A stretch of DNA of 9,592 nt from Campylobacteraceae bacterium (lineage in GTDB: Bacteria; Campylobacterota; Campylobacteria; Campylobacterales; Sulfurovaceae), in assembly GCA_026985495.1 (NCBI GenBank), contig JALSQJ010000166.1, positions 1 through 9,592 of the forward strand, given 5' to 3'. The notes below the pieces were generated by a model. The model saw only the letters and a list, made by a program, of their open reading frames with translations, did no database searches and was not told where the DNA came from. The position numbers were made by a program, and so were the translations under genes. Shown piece after piece: positions 1 through 5,504 of this stretch (its first letter is position 1; every line of letters starts with the position of its first letter).

Positions 1-82
1 CTGTTAGCTCTTTTGCTGCGGCTAGACCTGCTAGACCTGCCCCAACAATAACTGCATCATACTCATGTATCTTAATGCTCAT
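1..82 (-). CDS. FAD-binding flavoprotein, N-terminal fragment; succinate dehydrogenase/fumarate reductase flavoprotein subunit-like
   Basis: Only the first 27 codons lie in the window; the gene runs off the left edge. They read MSIKIHEYDAVIVGAG and continue LAGLAAAKELT, a beta strand followed by the GxGxxG dinucleotide-binding turn that holds the FAD ADP moiety. The short pre-strand segment and the GAGLAGLAAA form match my memory of SdhA/FrdA flavoproteins of Campylobacterota, which oxidise succinate or reduce fumarate at the membrane. L-aspartate oxidase or another FAD oxidoreductase of the same fold cannot be excluded from 27 residues. The start is supported by an AAAAGGAA ribosome-binding site 9 bases upstream on the minus strand. 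The GLAGLA residues are encoded by a small 9-bp tandem repeat (21-38). It is transcribed divergently from thiL. Confidence 0.6.
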   Translation of the reverse strand, partial: MSIKIHEYDAVIVGAGLAGLAAAKELT

Positions 83-149
83 ACTGCTATTTCCTTTTGA
101 TTAAATTAAGTAAGAATCTATTCTACTCAAGTAAAATTAATTTTGCCAA

Positions 150-155
150 ATTATA
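150..155 (-). promoter_or_regulatory. -10 box of the minus-strand flavoprotein gene
   Basis: Read on the minus strand this is a perfect TATAAT, 67 bp upstream of the ATG at 82. A start near 143 would give a leader of about 60 nt that includes the AAAAGGAA ribosome-binding site. No convincing -35 is present, which is usual for Campylobacterota sigma70 promoters. Assigned by inspection only. Confidence 0.55.
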
Positions 156-165
156 GCCTATAGGC
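156..165. repeat. Perfect 10-bp palindrome next to a -10 box; possible operator
   Basis: GCCTATAGGC is its own reverse complement and is one of the few GC-containing stretches in this AT-rich intergenic region. It abuts the minus-strand TATAAT, so it lies in the spacer of that promoter, where a bound dimeric regulator would block RNA polymerase. Imperfect TATA flanks (152-155, 167-170) extend the symmetry. No regulator is identifiable from the window, and a single short palindrome could be chance. Confidence 0.3.
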
Positions 166-214
166 ATATAAGAAGTAGTTATTGTGGGTAGGTAAGCTCT
201 TATGTTTTTAATTA

Positions 215-223
215 TGTTACAAT
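215..223 (+). promoter_or_regulatory. Extended -10 promoter of thiL
   Basis: TGTTACAAT: a TACAAT -10 box at 218-223 preceded by TG at 215-216. A start near 230 would leave a leader of about 20 nt containing the AAAAGG ribosome-binding site (238-243) before the ATG at 250. The TATAAA at 235-240 is too close to the ATG to be the -10. Upstream is AT-rich sequence without a clear -35. Confidence 0.5.
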
Positions 224-249
224 TTTTCCACTATTATAAAAGGTAAAAG

Positions 250-1071
250 ATGAACAAAGAAGATTATGTTATAAATAAGATAACTTCAACATATATTGGT
301 GATGATGCAGCCATTATAGGAGATAAACTCTATAGTATGGACGCATTTTTTGAAGGTGTACATTTTAAACGTGAGTGGATGACATTAGCTCAAATAGCAA
401 GAAAAGCGATGTTAGTTAATATCTCAGATGCCATAGCGATGAATGCAAAACCTCTTTATGCTTTGGTGACACTATCTTTACCAAAAGATATTACAACAGA
501 TAATATAGATGAGATATTAGTTTCATTACATAAAGTAGCATCTGAGTATGGTTGTGAGATTATTGGAGGAGACACAATAGCAGGAGAACGTTTAGATTTC
601 TCTATTACTATTATCTCTCAATCAGATAAACCACTAACTAGAAGTGGCATAAAAGATGGAGACATGTTAGCCTATACAGGAGTATTAGGCGAGAGTAAAA
701 AAGGGCTAGAATCTTTAATGAGAGGGGATAGTATCGACTCAAAATCACGCTTTTATGAACCAAAATTAAGAGGAGAGTTTATTGAACAGGCACGAGAATA
801 TCTAAATAGTGGTATGGATATATCCGATGGTCTCTTTTGTGATACTAACAAGCTTTTAGCAACACAGAACTTTACCATGCTTATGTTTGAAGAGGTGAGT
901 GATGAGGTGGGAACAAGTGGAGAGGAGTATGAGATGCTTATCAGTTTTCCTCCTGAACATTATGATAAAGTAAAAGGAGTTGCAGAACAAACCTCTGTAC
1001 CGTTAACTATTTTTGCCAAAGTGGTAAAGAGTGATGGTATATTGTTTGAGTGTAAGAATCACCATTTTTAG
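250..1071 (+). CDS. thiL: Thiamine-monophosphate kinase ThiL (short form)
   Basis: ThiL phosphorylates thiamine monophosphate with ATP to give thiamine diphosphate, the last step of cofactor synthesis in the cytoplasm. The 273-residue product shows the family landmarks in order: GDDAA (17-21, metal and phosphate binding), Asp31 with EGVHF (35-39), NISDAIAMNAKP (57-68), GGDT (106-109), TGVLGES (143-149), MDISDGL (189-195) and GEEYEML (224-230). It is about 50 residues shorter than E. coli ThiL (325). Most of the loss is between MDISDGL and GEEYEML, where the usual helices are reduced; I recall similarly short forms in Campylobacter and Helicobacter, so this is probably lineage-typical and not damage. 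The ATG follows AGG with a 6-base spacer. truD follows after 31 bp, a pairing I recall from other Campylobacterota. Confidence 0.93.
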   Translation: MNKEDYVINKITSTYIGDDAAIIGDKLYSMDAFFEGVHFKREWMTLAQIARKAMLVNISDAIAMNAKPLYALVTLSLPKDITTDNIDEILVSLHKVASEYGCEIIGGDTIAGERLDFSITIISQSDKPLTRSGIKDGDMLAYTGVLGESKKGLESLMRGDSIDSKSRFYEPKLRGEFIEQAREYLNSGMDISDGLFCDTNKLLATQNFTMLMFEEVSDEVGTSGEEYEMLISFPPEHYDKVKGVAEQTSVPLTIFAKVVKSDGILFECKNHHF

Positions 1072-1073
1072 AG

Positions 1074-1079
1074 TATAAT
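1074..1079 (+). promoter_or_regulatory. -10 box of truD
   Basis: A perfect TATAAT begins three bases after the thiL stop codon and lies 24 bp before the truD ATG. A start near 1086 would give a leader of about 17 nt with a weak AAAAAGAG ribosome-binding site. truD could therefore be transcribed on its own as well as by readthrough from thiL. No -35 is evident. Confidence 0.5.
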
Positions 1080-1102
1080 TCCAAAAAAATAAAAAGAGTA
1101 TC

Positions 1103-2176
1103 ATGAAAAATCTTCTCTATCCTGTCAAAGTAAAAAATAACTTTATATTCAACGCCTCTAGTCGAGACTTTATTGTAGATGAGATTCCTCTCTATGAGTT
1201 TACAGGTGAGGGTGAACATCTTGTTCTTTATGTTCGTAAAAAAGATATGACCACATGGGAGATGGTAAGAGCCATTGCTAGATATTGTAAGATTAAAGAG
1301 AGAGATATTGGTTACGCTGGGTTAAAAGATAAGAGTGCTATGACCATGCAGTATATATCTCTACCTGCTAAAAATAATGAAGAGATACTTAAAACTTTTA
1401 ATCATGATAAGATTAAGATTTTAAATACCTATCGTCACAATAATAAAATAAGAGTAGGGCATTTAAAAGGAAATCATTTTAAAGTTCGTCTTAAAAAGGT
1501 TTTAGGAGTTCAAAAAGATAAGCTTGATTCAGTTTTAAAGTGGATAAAACTCAATGGTGTACCAAACTATTTTGGACATCAACGTTTTGGAAATAGTGGA
1601 GAGAACTATAAAGAGGGAAAAGAGGTTTTAGAGGGGAAGCTAAAGATACGTGATAGAAAAACAAGAACCTTTCTTATTAATGCTTATCAATCATATCTGT
1701 TTAACAGATGGTTATCAAAACGAATAGAACTCTCTATACTCTTAGAAGCATTTTCTCAAACAGATGCTGAACGACTCTTTAAATTACCAGAGGGGAGTCT
1801 GCAAGGGGTAAAAGAGCAACCACACTTCTTTAAACTTTTAGAGGGAGATTTAATGATGCACTACCCTTATGGTAGAGTTTTTGAGCTTGAAGATATGAAA
1901 AAAGAGGCAGAGCGTTTTAAAGAGAGGGATATTTCCCCAACAGGTCTTTTGGCAGGAAAACGTGTTAGTAGAACTAAGAGGGTAGCAGGGTTAATTGAAT
2001 CAGACTATGACGAAGAGATAGTTGAGAATGGAGCAAGACGCTATGCATGGATACGAGTAACTGATATTAAGAAAAATTATGTAGAGGAGAAGGCTCACTA
2101 TGAACTAGAGTTTACATTGCCTAAAGGCTCTTATGCAACCAATGTGTTAGATGTTTTAAGAGGTGGAAGAGATTAG
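1103..2176 (+). CDS. truD: tRNA pseudouridine(13) synthase TruD
   Basis: TruD converts uridine 13 in the D-arm of certain tRNAs to pseudouridine. The catalytic motif is GYAGLKDKSAMTMQ (70-83), with Asp76 as the nucleophile equivalent to Asp80 of E. coli. Further landmarks are LKGNHF (121-126), NYFGHQRFG (155-163) opening the TRUD insertion domain, RTFLINAYQSYLFNRWLS (188-205), PTGLLAGKR (279-287) and the C-terminal GARRYAW and LPKGSYATNVL strand (310-349). The length of 357 residues is normal for the family (E. coli 349), so the gene is complete. It sits 31 bp behind thiL with its own -10 box. Its stop codon TAG (2174-2176) interlocks with the TAA of the opposing gene, leaving no room for a terminator hairpin. 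Confidence 0.95.
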   Translation: MKNLLYPVKVKNNFIFNASSRDFIVDEIPLYEFTGEGEHLVLYVRKKDMTTWEMVRAIARYCKIKERDIGYAGLKDKSAMTMQYISLPAKNNEEILKTFNHDKIKILNTYRHNNKIRVGHLKGNHFKVRLKKVLGVQKDKLDSVLKWIKLNGVPNYFGHQRFGNSGENYKEGKEVLEGKLKIRDRKTRTFLINAYQSYLFNRWLSKRIELSILLEAFSQTDAERLFKLPEGSLQGVKEQPHFFKLLEGDLMMHYPYGRVFELEDMKKEAERFKERDISPTGLLAGKRVSRTKRVAGLIESDYDEEIVENGARRYAWIRVTDIKKNYVEEKAHYELEFTLPKGSYATNVLDVLRGGRD

Positions 2177-2913
2177 AGTCCAAACTCTTCTACTCTATAT
2201 TTAAAAACTGCACCATTATCATCTGCAAAGTAAACATTTTCACTATTGTCAAAAGTAATACCCTCTTGAGCAAATTTGGGAAGTTTTATCTTTTTTAAAA
2301 GTTTTTTTCGTTTAAGGTCATAGATATAGAGTTTATCCTTTTTGTCACTAACAATATAGAGTAGATTGTTACGATACTCTAATCCAGCAGAGTCAATGAC
2401 TCTATGGTTTATAACTTCTGTTATTTTTGCATAGGTAGAGCCTAGCTTTACACGCAATAGGTTTGCCTTTTCCCTCTTTTTTTTAGATTGAATAGATAGA
2501 TAGTAATAAAGATTACCTATTTTTACAATACCCTCTATGCCATGTTTTTTACCAATCTTAACCTCTTTACCACGAACTTTAAACTCTTTTTTATCTAATG
2601 TTTTACGATTGACTATAAGCAAAGAGCCACCCTCTACAGCAAAGGTAAACTGTTTCTCTTCACAAACTACTCCCTCTAAATCGTAGTCTCCAAGTTTTTT
2701 TTGCAACAATATCTTTCCATTAGTAGTAAGCTCATATAGTGAGCCTTCATCGTTTGCAACTATAAGGGTATTGCTGTTGCTACAGTAGGAGATTCCTGAA
2801 GCCTCTGGAATATTGGCTATTTTTGCTTTTGAGTCTATCTTCGCATAGGCAGATAGAGCAAGAAAAGTTAAAATAGATATAGTGGTCACTAAAATTTTTC
2901 TTAAAATAGACAT
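2173..2913 (-). CDS. Exported SdiA-regulated (YjiK-like) beta-propeller protein
   Basis: A 246-residue product with a signal peptide: a short basic start, a hydrophobic core (about 6-21) and an AYA cleavage site after residue 24, so it is probably periplasmic. The mature part has propeller-like repeats with the recurring signatures EASGI (37-41), NDEG (54-57), DYDLEGV (76-82), GIEGI (125-129), DSAGLEY (174-180) and AQEGITFD (216-223). This pattern matches the SdiA-regulated/YjiK family, for which I know no established biochemical function. The regulator name is inherited from E. coli and says nothing about control here. The frame opens three bases earlier at TTG 2916, but GGAG lies 3 bases from that TTG and 6 from the ATG at 2913, so I chose the ATG. 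It converges on truD with a 4-bp overlap. Confidence 0.8.
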   Translation of the reverse strand: MSILRKILVTTISILTFLALSAYAKIDSKAKIANIPEASGISYCSNSNTLIVANDEGSLYELTTNGKILLQKKLGDYDLEGVVCEEKQFTFAVEGGSLLIVNRKTLDKKEFKVRGKEVKIGKKHGIEGIVKIGNLYYYLSIQSKKKREKANLLRVKLGSTYAKITEVINHRVIDSAGLEYRNNLLYIVSDKKDKLYIYDLKRKKLLKKIKLPKFAQEGITFDNSENVYFADDNGAVFKYRVEEFGL

Positions 2914-2933
2914 CAATATCTCCTTTATCTCTT

Positions 2934-2963
2934 ATTGTATCTAAAAGCTGTTATAATTCTCAA
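2934..2963 (-). promoter_or_regulatory. Promoter of the YjiK-like gene, overlapping the opposing promoter
   Basis: On the minus strand TTGAGA (2963-2958), an 18-bp spacer and TACAAT (2939-2934) form a reasonable sigma70 promoter. A start near 2927 gives a leader of about 14 nt that contains little more than the AAAGGAG ribosome-binding site. Its -35 element covers the start region of the divergent radical SAM gene. Confidence 0.45.
2949..2957 (+). promoter_or_regulatory. Extended -10 promoter giving a leaderless radical SAM mRNA
   Basis: TGTTATAAT is a full extended -10 (TG at 2949-2950, TATAAT at 2952-2957). The usual spacing of about 7 bases places transcription start at 2963-2965, on the A of the ATG at 2964. 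No Shine-Dalgarno sequence lies in the bases before the ATG, which agrees with a leaderless transcript. Confidence 0.6.
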
Positions 2964-3830
2964 ATGAAATTTTACCGTATCTATATAGAACTTACTAATG
3001 TGTGTGGTTTACGTTGCTCTTTTTGCCCCACCAAAAAACTACCCAATGAGTCGATGAGTTTAGAGTTTTTTGAACAAGTGGTTCAAGAGGCAAAAGCCTT
3101 TACCAAAGAGATAGCTTGTCATGTAGTAGGTGACCCATTGACTCTATCAAATCTCTATGATTATTTAGATGTTTTACAGAAGCATAACTTAAAAGCGATA
3201 CTTACAACCTCTGGTTACTTTATGAAAAAACATAGCTATAATAGACTTTTTCATTCAGCAGTTAAACAGATAAATATCTCGTTAAATGCTTTTAATAAAA
3301 ATGATACCTCTATAACTTTTGAGCAGTATATGAAGCCAATTTTAGAGCTTTGTCACCAAAAGGTTTCTCAAAAAAGAGAGCTGTTTATAAATCTAAGAGT
3401 GTGGAATTTAGATAGAGTTATGAGTGAAGAGAAGTTTAATCAAGAGCTTTTTACTATGTTGGAAAAAGAGTTTAATATAGAGTTAGATTTAAAGAGTTTA
3501 GACCCTAAAGAGAGAAAGAGCATTCGTTTAGATAATAAAATCTTGTTGCATTTTGATAACTACTTTGAGTGGCCATCATTAAGTAACCAAAATTATGGTC
3601 ATGGAACCTGTCAGGGTCTAAGCTCACATATTGGAGTTTTGGCAAATGGTGATGTAATTCCTTGCTGTTTAGACAATGATGCTGTTATGAAATTGGGCAA
3701 TTTAAAAGAGCAAGGGTTAAGTGAAATTTTAAATACAAAGAGAGCAATAGATATGAGAGAGGGGTTTAAAAAAGGGATATGTAGTGAAGAGATGTGTTTA
3801 AAATGCTCCTATAAAAAGCGTTTTGAGTAG
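2964..3830 (+). CDS. Radical SAM/SPASM-type protein of unknown substrate
   Basis: The 288-residue protein carries the radical SAM motif CX3CX2C (Cys14, Cys18, Cys21), which binds the 4Fe-4S cluster that cleaves S-adenosylmethionine. A GDPLT motif (about residues 56-60) stands where many family members have GEP. The C-terminal part is SPASM-like: Cys216, an ANGDVIPCC strand ending in Cys234-Cys235, LGNL, and a final trio Cys273, Cys278, Cys281, which could bind an additional Fe-S cluster. Known relatives mature peptides or modify enzymes, but no precursor peptide or target gene is visible next to it, so the substrate is unknown. It lies in a divergent pair with the YjiK-like gene and is 61 bp from hemH. 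The start at 2964 is the family-typical one, directly before the YRIYIELTNVC strand, and its mRNA appears leaderless. Confidence 0.85.
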   Translation: MKFYRIYIELTNVCGLRCSFCPTKKLPNESMSLEFFEQVVQEAKAFTKEIACHVVGDPLTLSNLYDYLDVLQKHNLKAILTTSGYFMKKHSYNRLFHSAVKQINISLNAFNKNDTSITFEQYMKPILELCHQKVSQKRELFINLRVWNLDRVMSEEKFNQELFTMLEKEFNIELDLKSLDPKERKSIRLDNKILLHFDNYFEWPSLSNQNYGHGTCQGLSSHIGVLANGDVIPCCLDNDAVMKLGNLKEQGLSEILNTKRAIDMREGFKKGICSEEMCLKCSYKKRFE

Positions 3831-3843
3831 GTGCAAAGGTTAA

Positions 3844-3854
3844 TATGATAAAAT
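3844..3854 (+). promoter_or_regulatory. Likely -10 region of hemH
   Basis: TATGATAAAAT holds two overlapping -10 candidates, TATGAT (3844-3849) and TAAAAT (3849-3854). Starts near 3856-3861 would give a leader of about 30-35 nt that includes the AAGGGA ribosome-binding site at 3880-3885. There is no clear -35 and no hairpin between the radical SAM stop and this site, so readthrough is also possible. Confidence 0.4.
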
Positions 3855-3891
3855 ATCAACAATAAAAAATAGATAAATCAAGGGAAAATAT

Positions 3892-4830
3892 TTGAAAAAA
3901 GCACTATTACTTTTAAACATGGGAGGACCTAATAATATTGATGAGGTTGAGATGTTTCTTCGTAATATGTTTTCAGATAAAAATATTTTAACCATGAATA
4001 GATATATACGGGCATTGGTACGCGAGATTATTATATTTAATCGAATAGATGAGGTTAAAGAGAATTTTATTAAAAATCTTGGAGGGGAGTCTCCTCTTCC
4101 TACATTGACAAATAAGCTCATAGAGAAGTTACGAGTAAAACTCAATATGCCAATTGAAGCTGCTATGCGATATGTACCACCTTTTGCCACTGAATCCCTA
4201 GAAAAATTTAAAGCTCAAGGGGTAGAGGAGTTGATACTTTTTCCTATGTATCCACAATACTCAACCACTACCACACTGAGTTCAGTAGAGGATATAGAGG
4301 AGAGATGTGAAGAGTTAGGGTATAGTCCTAAAATAACCTTGATTGAGCCTTATTATGATGATTATAAATATATTAAAATGTCAGTAGATAAGATAATGGA
4401 AGCATTGGGTGATAAAAATAGTGAAGAGTATGACCTACTACTCTCAGCTCATGGATTACCAATGAGCATTGTCAAATCTGGTGACCCTTATCAAAACCAA
4501 GTAGAGGGAAATGTTTCAGCCATTCGTACCTATCTTTATGAGCATAATATTAAATTTAATAATATTAAGTTGGTTTATCAATCTAAGGTAGGTAATTCTG
4601 CATGGCTAGAGCCAAATTTAGTTGATGTATTGCGTAACCCTTACCATAGAAAAGTTCTTATTTATCCTCTCTCTTTTACCATTGACAACTCTGAAACTCT
4701 TTATGAACTAGATATCGAACACCGAGAGATAGCCAATAAGATAAAATATGAGGATTACCGAGTAGCTACCTGTTTTAATGATAGTGATGATTTTGTAGAG
4801 TTTATAGTCAATAAGGTAGAAGCTATTTAA
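3892..4830 (+). CDS. hemH: Ferrochelatase HemH
   Basis: HemH inserts ferrous iron into protoporphyrin IX, the final step of the protoporphyrin-dependent heme route. The 312-residue protein shows LLLLNMGGP at the N-terminus (5-13), FPMYPQYSTTTTLS (117-130), the catalytic-site LSAHGLP with His187, YQSKVGNSAWLEP (229-241) and SFTIDNSETLYELD (261-274) with Glu268, the second conserved active-site residue. The length matches the compact bacterial type; there is no C-terminal membrane anchor or extra iron-sulfur extension. The start codon is TTG, set by AAGGGA 6-7 bases upstream; the next ATG is at codon 10 and would delete the first conserved strand. The stop codon is TAATG, overlapping the ATG of an 18-codon ORF, and dedA starts 43 bp downstream. 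Confidence 0.95.
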   Translation: MKKALLLLNMGGPNNIDEVEMFLRNMFSDKNILTMNRYIRALVREIIIFNRIDEVKENFIKNLGGESPLPTLTNKLIEKLRVKLNMPIEAAMRYVPPFATESLEKFKAQGVEELILFPMYPQYSTTTTLSSVEDIEERCEELGYSPKITLIEPYYDDYKYIKMSVDKIMEALGDKNSEEYDLLLSAHGLPMSIVKSGDPYQNQVEGNVSAIRTYLYEHNIKFNNIKLVYQSKVGNSAWLEPNLVDVLRNPYHRKVLIYPLSFTIDNSETLYELDIEHREIANKIKYEDYRVATCFNDSDDFVEFIVNKVEAI

Positions 4831-4886
4831 TGAAAATAGCTAAAGAAAAATTAAATCAATTTAAAGAAGAGAGATGCACGAAATAG
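4830..4886 (+). CDS. Possible 18-codon mini-ORF coupling hemH to dedA
   Basis: The hemH stop reads TAATG, and that ATG opens a frame for MKIAKEKLNQFKEERCTK, ending at a TAG 13 bases inside dedA in another frame. The predicted peptide is short, lysine-rich and helix-prone. There is no strong ribosome-binding site before it, so translation would depend on reinitiation after hemH. It could be a coupling cistron that carries ribosomes to the dedA start, a remnant of a lost gene, or chance. Nothing shows that the peptide itself has a function. Confidence 0.2.
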   Translation: MKIAKEKLNQFKEERCTK

Positions 4887-5476
4887 TAGATTTTATAGTC
4901 AATTTTGCACGAGAGTTTGGGTACTTAGGTATCTTTATAATGATGTTTTTAGAGAGTACTTTTTTCCCATTTCCAAGTGAAGTAGCAATGGTACCTGCTG
5001 GATATTTGGCTTCACAAGGTGAAATGAATTTAGTTATTGCCACTGTTATAGGAACATTAGGTTCACTTACAGGAGCATTGTTTAACTACTTTTTAGCTAT
5101 AAAATATGGACGAAGAGGGGTATTAAAATTTGGAAAGTACTTCTTCTTTAATGAAGAGAAACTTCAAAAAATGGAGAAGTTTTTTGTAGAGCATGGCTCT
5201 TTCTCTACATTTGTAGCACGTCTTATTCCAGGAGTTCGTCAGTTGGTCTCTCTTCCTGCTGGACTCTCTAAGATGAATTTAGGCAAGTTCTCCCTACATA
5301 CTACACTTGGTGCAGGGTTGTGGAGTATGGTTTTGGTGATGATTGGTTACTTTATAGGTGATAATCAAGCATTAATAGAGAAATATCTGCATGAGATAGT
5401 ATTGGTGACACTATTTTTAATTGGTGTTATGACTATTGTTTATGTTTATATTAATAAAAGAGCAAAAAAGATATAA
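4874..5476 (+). CDS. DedA-family (SNARE-associated) membrane protein
   Basis: A 200-residue inner-membrane protein with about five hydrophobic segments, including 15-45, 52-76, 108-130, 135-160 and 170-193. Family landmarks are an acidic pair around LESTFFPFPSE (Glu27, Glu36), a glycine-rich second segment, and FVARLIPGVRQLVSLPAG with Arg116 and Arg122, spaced like the essential arginine pair of E. coli YqjA. Some DedA proteins are known to recycle undecaprenyl phosphate across the inner membrane; that role is possible here, but the family has several subgroups and the exact lipid is not readable from sequence. The ATG is preceded by AAGAAGAGAG. It probably shares a transcript with hemH, since no promoter is evident between them. 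The stop codon overlaps the proA -10 box. Confidence 0.88.
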   Translation: MHEIVDFIVNFAREFGYLGIFIMMFLESTFFPFPSEVAMVPAGYLASQGEMNLVIATVIGTLGSLTGALFNYFLAIKYGRRGVLKFGKYFFFNEEKLQKMEKFFVEHGSFSTFVARLIPGVRQLVSLPAGLSKMNLGKFSLHTTLGAGLWSMVLVMIGYFIGDNQALIEKYLHEIVLVTLFLIGVMTIVYVYINKRAKKI

Positions 5477-5477
5477 T
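5472..5477 (+). promoter_or_regulatory. -10 box of proA overlapping the dedA stop codon
   Basis: A perfect TATAAT contains the dedA TAA (5474-5476). A start near 5484 leaves a leader of about 20 nt with the AAAGGAA ribosome-binding site before the proA ATG at 5505. Because AT-rich final codons can form this hexamer by chance, the call is moderate. Confidence 0.45.
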
Positions 5478-5504
5478 AAAAAAGAATAAAAAAGGAAATA
5501 ATAT

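Noticed and set aside
21..38. 9-bp tandem repeat as a variable (phase-variation) tract
   Set aside because: Two copies of gctagacct that encode the conserved GLAGLA of the FAD-binding turn; too few copies and under protein constraint.
1007..1219. Minus-strand open frame across the thiL-truD junction
   Set aside because: It overlaps conserved coding sequence of two well-supported genes, has no recognisable domain and contains the truD promoter.
2914..2916. TTG as start of the YjiK-like gene
   Set aside because: GGAG lies only 3 bases from the TTG but 6 from the adjacent ATG at 2911-2913, so the ATG is favoured.
3831..3891. Terminator between the radical SAM gene and hemH
   Set aside because: No stem with a following T run could be found in these 61 bp.
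4546..4566. AT-only palindrome ATTAAATTTAAT with flanking repeats
   Set aside because: It lies inside hemH and encodes a normal Asn-Ile-Lys-rich stretch; it is expected from AT-rich codon use.
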